A stretch of DNA of 64,000 bases from Symbiodinium microadriaticum. Its lineage: Eukaryota > Sar > Dinophyceae > Suessiales > Symbiodiniaceae. The position numbers and the translations under genes are program-made. Shown here one piece after another: positions 44,389 through 52,461 of the stretch (the first letter of the stretch is position 1; every line of letters starts with the position of its first letter). The stretch is from positions 302,927 through 366,926 of the forward strand of contig LSRX01000680.1 in NCBI GenBank assembly GCA_001939145.1. The letters run 5' to 3'. A model generated the notes under the pieces. The model ran no database searches. It was not told the origin of the DNA and worked only from the letters and a program-made list of their open reading frames with translations.

Positions 44389-47300
44389 CTCCTTATTCGA
44401 GATTTCTGAAACTTTGCCTGTTCAGACGATGGCAGCCTATTGAACTGCACCTGTCCCGGAGACTCCTTCTTCTTCGCCAGGTAGAACCGTCGATCATAAT
44501 GGCTGTATGAAACTTCTCCTTGGTGGGCAAAGAAGGTGTCTTTTGAGGCGGCGACAGGTTCCCATTGATCTCGTGCTTTGTTCTTCCAATACTTGCAACC
44601 GTCTTCGGACTTCTGGCTGTCCTTGGCAATCTCAAGGAAAGTAGACCTAGTCTCGGGCGTCGGCCACGAAGGAGGCGCAGCAGAGAATGGGTAAGGCATT
44701 GGTCGTGCCTCGCTGTTGTTACCATCTCGTACTGGACCAAACGGCATAAGACCGCCTGAGGCTTCGTCTACTTGGATGCTTGTTCTCCTCGAGGGCATTG
44801 GAGTGCTTCCGATCGAGCCTGCAATCTGTGCTTCGCCTTCCGATGCTCGGGATGGTGCTCGAGTGCTGGGCTCAACAGATTGCGTCTCCTCGATCTCGTT
44901 GTGGTTATGCCCACCATGGTCGTTCTCGGCCATGACCTCGTCCGGCTCTTCCGGGATCACCTCCATCCGGGAATCCTCGGGAACGATGTTGGCTTCTGTC
45001 TGTGCGGAAGATGCTGGAGGCTCACCTTCTCCTTCAATGTCCGTGAAGTTTCTCAACTTTCCAGACTCCAGCTGTGAAACCATCTCTGGAGATATGATCT
45101 GCATGATTTCCGCACCCATTCGTTCCTCACGAGATGCATTTCTCACCTGCTCTCGAGAAGCTTTGATGAGATATCCCCGAAGACTAATCCACAACGATCT
45201 TCCATTTTCACTTTCTGCAATGACCTTGCCGGGACCTGACCAACCCACGAAGTCGGCTGTGTCCCTCCACAAGTAGACCAAGTCCCCCGTCTTCACTGGA
45301 TTAATGTCACTGGTGCGGGTGTTGGCCTTTGTGGCTCGATTGACTGCTTCTCGGTCTTGAGTTTTCATCCACTCGCGACATGCAACTTCTCGAATTTGCA
45401 AGGTCCTTTGCATGGCGTCCGTGTGCGGGTTTTGGAGTAGCTCTCTTGCAATCACGTCATCCGAAAGTAAATGCATTGGCGGCCGCAAACTGGACCCAAA
45501 CACCCTTTGATGTGGGCTGAACCCTGACCTGTCCAGGTACTGGTTGCGAGTCCAAAGAGTCTCGCTTGCCGCCATTTGCAGTTCTTCCTCGGTCACTACA
45601 GAGGCCTCTTGACATACGGCCTCGAGCTTCTCCTTGAATATTCCTCCCGCACGCTCTGTCCTTGAATTCTGCCAAGGGCTGTTCACGTCGGCATAATGCA
45701 GGAGAATTCCGGCATCGGAGACGATGTCCACGAACCATCTTCCCGTGAACTCGCCTCCTTGGTCTACGATCAGCATCTGAGGAGCACCATAATGAGCACA
45801 CCACGACTTGAAGAACGCTTTAGCAACCGTCTCGGCGGATTTATCAGGAATTTTCTCCACCCATTGGTACAGCGTTCCCCAACATATGATGTTCAACCAT
45901 GGTTGCCGTCTGATGAAGAAGAGGTCCATGCCGATCACTTCGTTGAAACCCATCTGCCTGGTGAGGTGTCCAGGCCTTTGTGCTTTGGGTTTCCGCCTGC
46001 TCTCGCATATTGGACAGGAGAACGACCGCTTCGTCCACCTGATGATGTCGCTTCGGACTCCTGCGTGCCGTAGAGCACGTACAAAGCTCTTGATGTCTGG
46101 ATGACCAAGATTGCGATGTAGTCGATATAACTCTCGACGAAGGTCCGGAGCAACCTCGGGTTCCTCGCTTAGATCCTGGCCCTGCTCGTCGATGTTGAGA
46201 TCACGAAGTTCCCGAGCGGCCTTGATTTCGTCTTCTTGAGGTTGCTCCTGCTTTTCCTTTGCATTCATGACTAAAGTTCGCTCGGGCTCATTGCCGGCCG
46301 TCTCCGCATTGGCAATGAACTCGTCAAAATCAAAATCCTCGAATTCATCCACCGAGGGGGCATCACTTGATGACGCCGCCGTTGAAGCTCTCCTGGACGC
46401 CCTCTCCTCCAAAATTCTGTGCGAAGGAAAAGCTGTCATGATCCACTCGAACTGAAATTGAGCCTCATCTCGTTGGAAAACATATAGATCATGGGCCGCA
46501 GACTTGGCCAGACTGGCCGCTGCAACCTTCCACTCATTTGGAAGAATGATCTCGGTGTTGATGGCGAAACTGGTGTGTCCCGACCATGGCTGGTGACTGT
46601 TGATCGCGCCCACCACGGTCCAGTCGTCCTCCACGATGCGCGAACCACCCGCCACGAAGTTCTGTACCGTCACTCGCTTGCCGGTAAATGATACCCTTGA
46701 AGTATCAAACTTCCGACATTCTCGAGGGACGCACAGGGTCTGCCTTGGCTGAAAGTGCATACACCGAAGTTCTCCGGGATGCCACTGCCAATGGTCAGGA
46801 CATCCGAACACTCGAAAATGGTGACACTGAAGGTGTTTGCGCAGGCCCTGAAATAGAACTTGCTGAAACATGCACAACTCTTCGTCCTTAAGACTGTGGG
46901 ACTGGGAAAGCAGACACTTGCTCGCCTGCTTGACAAAACGATGCCCAAGCTCCGCCACATTGGTGAGCAGAACGACGGCCTGTTGAGTCCTCGGCTTCAC
47001 CGATGTTGATGGCCGCGAGCCGACGTTCACCTCCAGGGACAGGACCTCCGGTCGCTGCCGCAATGCTTGAAGCGCGGGGTGATCGTCTCGCCTCGCAAAC
47101 TCCACAGGAGGCTCCATGATGAAGCCTCTTCCGGCATCGTTCTGCAACTTGGCCAACTGAACCACAAACTCAAAATGTCTGCTTGCTTGTTGGTTCGAGT
47201 GCCTTCTGCCACCATTGGAGCCTAACATGAGCAGCGCGGGTCGATGTTGATTGACTAGTCGTAGTGCTTCACGTCGATGCTCTGACATGCTGAAATCCCA

Positions 47301-47837
47301 CGCACTGCTCAAGTCCATAGCTTCTGTGCAAACTGCTCTATGTGCTGACCCTCGACGGCCTACTTCACTTCTGTCCTTGATGATCTCAGAACACTGTGCT
47401 TGCACTCCTTCGAGAAGTCGTTTGACCTGAGACTTGTCCAAACGGCTTTGTTGCCCTTCTAGATCCCCCAGCCAGTCACGATGCACTTGTTCAACTGGAA
47501 AAATAAAACACCACGTGGATCCCGTAGATGAAGTCTCTCGGCTTTTCTGCTTCTCTGTATCATCTACTGTTACATCAACACCCCAATTGGATCCCGTAGA
47601 TGAAGTCTCTGGGCTTTTCTGCGTCTCTGGTTCCCACGCCCATTGGCCTGAGTCGCAACACCAATGGCCAACATCGCGAGGCTGTCCAAGCATCTGAAGC
47701 TCGGCGCCTCCTTGCCACCTCACGAGGGACACCATGACCAAAAGCGTCTTTAACATCCAACCTCGTTCGTGTAGTGACTTGACCAGCTTCTTAGCTTGGG
47801 GTTGAGGGCATTGTTGTAGTTCTTCACCGGCAATCAA
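44301..47837 (-). CDS. Integrase polyprotein segment with methyltransferase-like remnant
   Basis: A frame of 1178 codons. Residues about 75-110 contain a duplicated phrase (QKSPETSSTGS and QKSRETSSTGS). Residues about 165-330 resemble the C5-methyltransferase-like domain found in dinoflagellate retroelements: SAWDFSMSEHRREALRLV, RPALLMLGSN, FEFVVQLAKLQNDAGRGFIM, then EPP and VVLLTNVAELGHRFV. The catalytic Pro-Pro-Cys position reads SNGG and no Cys is there, so it is probably inactive. Integrase follows: HRNLGHPDIKSF with CPICES (HHCC zinc site), GMDLFF, IVDQGGEFTGRWF and NSRTERAGGIFKEKL, giving the D, D and E of the catalytic triad. A long acidic, Ser/Pro-rich linker leads to RT. The last 30 codons run past the frame change near 44400 and are not expected in the real product. 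Confidence 0.88.
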   Translation of the reverse strand: MIAGEELQQCPQPQAKKLVKSLHERGWMLKTLLVMVSLVRWQGGAELQMLGQPRDVGHWCCDSGQWAWEPETQKSPETSSTGSNWGVDVTVDDTEKQKSRETSSTGSTWCFIFPVEQVHRDWLGDLEGQQSRLDKSQVKRLLEGVQAQCSEIIKDRSEVGRRGSAHRAVCTEAMDLSSAWDFSMSEHRREALRLVNQHRPALLMLGSNGGRRHSNQQASRHFEFVVQLAKLQNDAGRGFIMEPPVEFARRDDHPALQALRQRPEVLSLEVNVGSRPSTSVKPRTQQAVVLLTNVAELGHRFVKQASKCLLSQSHSLKDEELCMFQQVLFQGLRKHLQCHHFRVFGCPDHWQWHPGELRCMHFQPRQTLCVPRECRKFDTSRVSFTGKRVTVQNFVAGGSRIVEDDWTVVGAINSHQPWSGHTSFAINTEIILPNEWKVAAASLAKSAAHDLYVFQRDEAQFQFEWIMTAFPSHRILEERASRRASTAASSSDAPSVDEFEDFDFDEFIANAETAGNEPERTLVMNAKEKQEQPQEDEIKAARELRDLNIDEQGQDLSEEPEVAPDLRRELYRLHRNLGHPDIKSFVRALRHAGVRSDIIRWTKRSFSCPICESRRKPKAQRPGHLTRQMGFNEVIGMDLFFIRRQPWLNIICWGTLYQWVEKIPDKSAETVAKAFFKSWCAHYGAPQMLIVDQGGEFTGRWFVDIVSDAGILLHYADVNSPWQNSRTERAGGIFKEKLEAVCQEASVVTEEELQMAASETLWTRNQYLDRSGFSPHQRVFGSSLRPPMHLLSDDVIARELLQNPHTDAMQRTLQIREVACREWMKTQDREAVNRATKANTRTSDINPVKTGDLVYLWRDTADFVGWSGPGKVIAESENGRSLWISLRGYLIKASREQVRNASREERMGAEIMQIISPEMVSQLESGKLRNFTDIEGEGEPPASSAQTEANIVPEDSRMEVIPEEPDEVMAENDHGGHNHNEIEETQSVEPSTRAPSRASEGEAQIAGSIGSTPMPSRRTSIQVDEASGGLMPFGPVRDGNNSEARPMPYPFSAAPPSWPTPETRSTFLEIAKDSQKSEDGCKYWKNKARDQWEPVAASKDTFFAHQGEVSYSHYDRRFYLAKKKESPGQVQFNRLPSSEQAKFQKSRIRRCNRCWKVALSPSCRFKRARNFVASIPST

Positions 47838-47871
47838 GATTCTCTTTGGTCCTCGCCGTCGTTGGTGTTGT

Positions 47872-48684
47872 TCATTCCTTCCACTCCTCCTCCGAGTTGA
47901 TTTCGAAGGTCTCGGGCAGCGCCGTCACCCCCGTCGGAGTTTTGGCACGTTGAATTGGACGCAGTCCATCTGACGTCATTCTGGTCCTCCCACGCGTGGT
48001 GTTCTCCTTCGGCATAGCTTTGGGTGTTTCCGAAGAAGACTTGGGACCAATGCTCTGGGGAGTGTCGGGCTGATGCCTGACCGTCTTCACTGTCCCTTGA
48101 TCCACCAACACTTCGCGGGGTCCTTGCTCCGGCTTGCCTTTTGGTGGAGGAAGATAGCTCGGATATCCTTGACGGTTGGTCCGAATTTTGGGAGCTTCTT
48201 CCACCACTGTCACCGGGGCTGCCGAAGTCGCTGACGATGCTGGTACTTCCTCTGGTCGTGCCCACCGAGCTCCGCAGTGAGCGCACGTCCACCATTTGGC
48301 TCGCTGATTTCCTCGGCATCGCAGAGCGTCGCTGGGGTGTTGGCATTGTCCCACATCCACCAGAAACCTCTGATGAGCTGCCGACTTATTCAGCTGAGAC
48401 CCGATTCCTTGCGCCATCGGCCCTTCCTTCTTGACTCTGCGTTTCGTCGAACCGGACGGTGTGTCGTCCTTCTCCTCGTGTGTCTCTTGCGCTCCCTTCG
48501 TCCCGATGTGGTCCACGATCATCTGCTGCCGAGCGGTCACCAGGATCTGAATCACCGCCAAAGTGAGCCGTTTCCACGCCGCGAGCCGTTTGGGAACGCT
48601 CATCCTTTTGTTGTCCGGCGGAGTATCCGCCGCTTCCGCAGCCGCCATCCTCCCAGCTCGGGCTGCTAGGCTTGCCATGATCAC
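47872..48684 (-). CDS. Zinc-ribbon linker segment of the copia polyprotein
   Basis: A 270-codon frame bridging the dioxygenase-like part and the methyltransferase/integrase part. Notable are a small-residue stretch at the start (MASLAARAGRMAAAEAADTP), a basic segment, and CQHPSDALRC...WWTCAHCGARW near residues 115-145, which could bind zinc through Cys and His. The rest is Pro/Lys/Thr-rich and likely disordered. It overlaps the 3' end of the gag-protease frame by about 300 bp. The overlap is better explained by a frame change near 48690 than by two genes, because the gag-protease frame becomes low-complexity after that point. Confidence 0.6.
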   Translation of the reverse strand: MIMASLAARAGRMAAAEAADTPPDNKRMSVPKRLAAWKRLTLAVIQILVTARQQMIVDHIGTKGAQETHEEKDDTPSGSTKRRVKKEGPMAQGIGSQLNKSAAHQRFLVDVGQCQHPSDALRCRGNQRAKWWTCAHCGARWARPEEVPASSATSAAPVTVVEEAPKIRTNRQGYPSYLPPPKGKPEQGPREVLVDQGTVKTVRHQPDTPQSIGPKSSSETPKAMPKENTTRGRTRMTSDGLRPIQRAKTPTGVTALPETFEINSEEEWKE

Positions 48685-51600
48685 GAGTGCGAGGCGGTCT
48701 GCGGGCCGAATTTGCTATCCACACTGCTGCTCTAGCGATCATTCGCTTGAACATCTCGTTCGCGGACGGCACACCAGCATTCTGCGCTTGATTCACTTGA
48801 TCAAAGACATCGTCGAAGTCATGCTGGCAGGCCGTGCGGTCTCCCTCGTGCTCTTCATCTACATCACACATCCAGAACTGCCTAGCATGCTTGGACTCAC
48901 ACCGAAAACCAAGTCGCACGAGTTGTTCTTGCTCCCCAACATCGATCTGCCTAATTGAGCGCGCTGTATACGCCACAATAGACATCCTAGAGCCTTTCCA
49001 CGGCATCGTCGCATGATAGGTTTTGGGGTTGAACTGGTACATGCGATGATACGTATTGACTAGCTTCCCAGGTGTGCGAACTCCACGCTTGTCTCTCCAC
49101 ACGACCTTTTGGCACTTTGAGACTTGCTCCGGGCTGATCTCCAACCACAGTTCCCCTTTGGAGAACTTTCCGAAAGCACACGTAACATTCTGAGAGGTGG
49201 CATCGTTGTGTGCGTCCATGTGCACATTGGACTCCACCTGCACGTTGATGCTCACTGACGTCCATGTAAAGGATCTGTCTGTTTTGGCTTTAATCCAGCC
49301 GTTGACAAACTTGCACAAGTCCTCGTACTCGAAAGTGTCGTTGGAGATGCCTTTGAAGCTGCCATGCGCATACAATCCGAGCGTAACTCGTCCTGGCTTC
49401 TTCTCGGTGACTTGAAGCACCGATCGTGCTTTTGGACGCCACCTTTCCGGAATCATGGCCAACACTTGCTCCATGTCTTTGTACGATAACTCTTGTCTCT
49501 CCAGCTTCTGCTTGGCCACATGATTTACTTGCTCCTGAGCCAGGGCTCGACTGTTGGCCAAGACCATGGAAGACTTGTGGGACTCTGGAACGTCGATGTC
49601 TGCTAACTTCTGGTAATCGTGGGACTCCAGGGCCTCGACGCCTAGTGGCTTCTTGTAATCGATGGACTCCGGGGCCTCGATGCCTTGTGACTTCTGGTAA
49701 TCGTTGGACTCCGGGGCCTCGATGCCTGTTGACTTCTGGTAATCGTTGGACTCCGGGGACTCGTACTCCTTGACCTCAAGCGCGACATCGCCACAGACCG
49801 CGTCAGCGAAGACGTCAGCGGTATCCACATGCCCCGAAATAGATGTGGCGATGACGGCGGGAACCCGAAATGGATCCACGCCAGCGGATTCACACAAGTG
49901 TGGAGGCAGTTCCCACGGAGTGTGCTCGAAATTCATGACATTGACAGCTCGATGCCCCGATGGCAAACGAGCCATGGGAGTTGACTGACCACTGGGCGTG
50001 CGCACCTCGCCTTTGTCCAGGTCGATGATGGCTCGGACGGCCTCCAAGTATGATATTGGCAGAAGCGGCGGGGTCTGAAAGTCCTTGGTGTCCTCCAAGA
50101 TTGTGAACCGAACCAAGCCCAAAATGCCGGCCACCGACGTGGGAATGTCGATGATTCCAATGGACTTGGCCGCCCCGCCAATTCCAGCACACGGAGTGCT
50201 GGTCTCCTCTATCATCTTGGGCTGCAATCCGTGTCGTAACAGCTCTTGGCGCATGTCTTGCAACGCGGTGGTTCCCACTACAGCGTCCTCTGCAGCCGTG
50301 TCCACCAAGGCCCAGCCGTGCCTCACCGTGACTCCGGCGTAGATATGCAGTGAGGATCTCGCGGTGACAAAGGTCGTTGTCGCCGTAGTGTTGCCCATGC
50401 CTCGACACACAATGAAGCTTCCAGATTTGGTTGGCTTCCCCGAGCCTTTGCCACTGCCTTTCAATGGGCACTCTCGTACGAAATGCCCCAGCTCCTGGCA
50501 GTTAAAGCAACGAGTGCGGGCACGCAAATCATCCACTCCACCCCGAACCATACGTTCTCCTCGGGCTTCTCCCTTTGGCCTTGAGCCAGATCGTCCTCGG
50601 CCACTTGACTTTCCCCGACCATTGCCAAAAGACCGCCCACGAGGATTTCGAGGTGCCGTGCCTCGAGGATCTCGCCGTCGCTGCACAAAACCTCTCTCTT
50701 TACGACGAGCTTGCAAATCTTTGCGCACGTCCTGGTACGCCGTGTGGTACGCTTGGACATACAATGCCTCATCCTCGTCGTACTCCCGGTCCTCAAACCA
50801 TATAGAATCATCATCTGGCTCTCCGTCTTCGTCTTCATCCAAGATCTCGTCAAAACCTGAGATCTTGTCTTCGTCCTCTTCCACCTCATCCTCGTCGGGA
50901 TGCTCTTCTTCTCGAATCACTGGAAAGTGTTTGGCAGCTTGGCTTCCAAGAGCTGCATTGGCTGCCTGTGCTATCATGTCGGGTCGGTCGAGAGGACGAA
51001 GAAGACTGGCAACCTGCGAGAACGTGAGGAGGGGATTCAAGTCCTTTAAACCGAGCAATTCCCGTTGAAATTCTGTTAGCCCTGCTTGTCGCAACAGCAC
51101 TCGCCCAGCCACATGATCGTTCAGCTTAGTTTGCAAATACTGTTCCATCTCCTGTCTTGCAACTTCCTTCTGAGCCACGAACGTTGCAAAGGATTGGCCA
51201 CGTTGACGTTCTCCTGCAAACAGAAACTGATCTATTGCTGCTGGGGCGGCCACATCCAGAAATGGCTTGTACTTCTGAATGATGGCCGTCAGGATCAAGC
51301 CATAGCCACGTTCACTCAACACATTGCTGAGCTCCACCTGGTCCGCAATCTTTCGCGGTTCCGAAGACTCGGCAAACGACTGGTATAGCCTAATGCCCCA
51401 TTTATGCTTCGGCGTAGTGGTTTCACTTTCCCAGTGCGCCAGCAGTTTGAGCCATGTCCTTAAACTACCAGGTTGCCCGGACCAGGTTGGTATGCTCCGC
51501 TTTTCGCCAGATAGAGCAGCTATGAACCTTTCAGCTTGATCCGCGCTTCGGGCTTCGCTTGGCTGCTTCAATCCTAGCACTTCAAACGCACTCTGCACTT

Positions 51601-52291
51601 GTACAGGAGGATGCTGCGTACCACTGCATGGATCCAAGGTTGCTGCTAGCCCTGCAGCACTCTCACATCCATGTGCTCCAGGAACTGCATGACTCGCGCC
51701 GGCTCCAAACGACGCTGATTGTTGCATTCCAGGTGGCTCCGCATGCACCGTCGCTGCGTGGTTTGGTGTAGTAGTCGATGCGAATCTCAATGGAGTAGTC
51801 GGTGCTATGTTCGGTGAAGTAGCCGATGCGAACGTAGCTGGAATAGCCGATGCGAAACTTGGTGGAATAGTCGACGCACAGTTTGAAGGTGTAGTCGATG
51901 CAAAGCTTGGTGGGATAGCCGATGCGAAACTTTGTGGAGTAGTCGACAATGGGGTAGTACCCTGAAAACCTCCTACATTGGATCGCCAATCTTGAGATCC
52001 CACCCCCGCAGCTTGCACTCCAGGAGGTCCGAAGGTCGCATAACTTAGCGGTGGCCTCGTCGTAGAACTTGCCCACGGAGCTCCTGAGGTCCAAGACCGA
52101 TTGGCCTCGGAAGAATCGTTGTTCCCTTGGGGAATGTTTCTTGCATCATTTTCAGGTGTTCTTGAAGCATCTCTTGAAGATCTTCTGGGAAAACTAGACG
52201 AGCTCGCCCCAGGCGGCACAGTGGTAGTCGTATTAGCTTGTCCATTCCGCCTAAGCAGATACTCAGCCCAAGGGTCGCCCCATGTTTCCAT
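48386..52291 (-). CDS. Gag-protease polyprotein with 2OG-Fe(II) dioxygenase-like domain
   Basis: ATG at 52291; 1301 codons. Residues about 110-180 are degenerate Ser/Ala/Thr-Pro repeats. A helical gag core follows (TWLKLLAHWESETTTPKHKW onward). The nucleocapsid zinc knuckle is CFNCQELGHFVREC near residue 593 (CX2CX4HX4C) after a Gly/Arg tract. Protease: ALVDTAAEDAVVG near 660 (DTA in place of DTG or DSG) with PISYLEAVRAIIDLDKGEV downstream. Five 15-residue repeats of the type PESNDYQKSxGIEA follow at about 835-900. Residues about 955-1110 look like a 2-oxoglutarate/Fe(II) dioxygenase: VHMDAHND with His1024 and Asp1026, FSKGELWLE, then YHATMPWKGSRMSIVAY with His1093 and Arg1102. This matches the HxD...H...R set and the GELW and H-T-P-G-R spacing of TET/JBP-like families. 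After about residue 1200 the frame probably becomes a shadow. Confidence 0.85.
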   Translation of the reverse strand: METWGDPWAEYLLRRNGQANTTTTVPPGASSSSFPRRSSRDASRTPENDARNIPQGNNDSSEANRSWTSGAPWASSTTRPPLSYATFGPPGVQAAGVGSQDWRSNVGGFQGTTPLSTTPQSFASAIPPSFASTTPSNCASTIPPSFASAIPATFASATSPNIAPTTPLRFASTTTPNHAATVHAEPPGMQQSASFGAGASHAVPGAHGCESAAGLAATLDPCSGTQHPPVQVQSAFEVLGLKQPSEARSADQAERFIAALSGEKRSIPTWSGQPGSLRTWLKLLAHWESETTTPKHKWGIRLYQSFAESSEPRKIADQVELSNVLSERGYGLILTAIIQKYKPFLDVAAPAAIDQFLFAGERQRGQSFATFVAQKEVARQEMEQYLQTKLNDHVAGRVLLRQAGLTEFQRELLGLKDLNPLLTFSQVASLLRPLDRPDMIAQAANAALGSQAAKHFPVIREEEHPDEDEVEEDEDKISGFDEILDEDEDGEPDDDSIWFEDREYDEDEALYVQAYHTAYQDVRKDLQARRKERGFVQRRRDPRGTAPRNPRGRSFGNGRGKSSGRGRSGSRPKGEARGERMVRGGVDDLRARTRCFNCQELGHFVRECPLKGSGKGSGKPTKSGSFIVCRGMGNTTATTTFVTARSSLHIYAGVTVRHGWALVDTAAEDAVVGTTALQDMRQELLRHGLQPKMIEETSTPCAGIGGAAKSIGIIDIPTSVAGILGLVRFTILEDTKDFQTPPLLPISYLEAVRAIIDLDKGEVRTPSGQSTPMARLPSGHRAVNVMNFEHTPWELPPHLCESAGVDPFRVPAVIATSISGHVDTADVFADAVCGDVALEVKEYESPESNDYQKSTGIEAPESNDYQKSQGIEAPESIDYKKPLGVEALESHDYQKLADIDVPESHKSSMVLANSRALAQEQVNHVAKQKLERQELSYKDMEQVLAMIPERWRPKARSVLQVTEKKPGRVTLGLYAHGSFKGISNDTFEYEDLCKFVNGWIKAKTDRSFTWTSVSINVQVESNVHMDAHNDATSQNVTCAFGKFSKGELWLEISPEQVSKCQKVVWRDKRGVRTPGKLVNTYHRMYQFNPKTYHATMPWKGSRMSIVAYTARSIRQIDVGEQEQLVRLGFRCESKHARQFWMCDVDEEHEGDRTACQHDFDDVFDQVNQAQNAGVPSANEMFKRMIARAAVWIANSARRPPRTRDHGKPSSPSWEDGGCGSGGYSAGQQKDERSQTARGVETAHFGGDSDPGDRSAADDRGPHRDEGSARDTRGEGRHTVRFDETQSQEGRADGARNRVSAE

Positions 52292-52315
52292 GAGTTAAAT
52301 CGCTGGATCGGCCAG

Positions 52316-52328
52316 CTCCGCGCTACCA
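52316..52328 (-). promoter_or_regulatory. Primer-binding site, initiator Met-tRNA type
   Basis: On the element strand TGGTAGCGCGGAG starts 2 nt after the 5' LTR. Its complement ends in GCTACCA, the acceptor end expected of eukaryotic initiator Met-tRNA, the usual Ty1/copia primer. The dinoflagellate tRNA sequence itself was not available to compare. Confidence 0.75.
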
Positions 52329-52330
52329 AC

Positions 52331-52457
52331 TAATGGCTATAAGCGATCGGACACCTTTTCGGCACCTGCGCAGCATATGAGCTCAAGGCCTGCGGATGCG
52401 TATCAGGATCACATGTGGAGCGAAAGAGAACAGTCTGGACTGCACATGACTGTCACA
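52331..52457 (-). repeat. 5' LTR of the copia element (127 bp)
   Basis: Identical to 42472-42598 over its full length and followed by the CTTG target duplication at 52458-52461. It should hold the promoter and RNA start of the element; no TATA-like box is evident, as is common in dinoflagellates. Confidence 0.92.
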
Positions 52458-52461
52458 CTTG

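Larger units (their letters stand above)
42472..52457 (-). mobile_element. Ty1/copia LTR retrotransposon, full length
   Basis: Bounded by identical 127-bp LTRs and a CTTG duplication. Order on the minus strand: gag, CCHC zinc knuckle, aspartic protease, dioxygenase-like domain (all in 48386-52291), zinc-ribbon segment (47872-48684), methyltransferase-like remnant and integrase (44301-47837), then reverse transcriptase and RNase H (42628-44388). Integrase before RT defines Ty1/copia. The primer-binding site lies 2 nt inside the 5' LTR. Pol is divided over four frames by small shifts near 48690, 47850 and 44400, so this copy is probably not autonomous unless those are assembly errors or programmed shifts. 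LTR identity implies a recent insertion. Confidence 0.93.

Noticed and set aside
48386..48690. C-terminal 100 residues of the copia gag-protease ORF as a domain
   Set aside because: They are low-complexity and overlap the zinc-ribbon segment in another frame, which has a better protein pattern. Likely a frame shadow after a one-base change.
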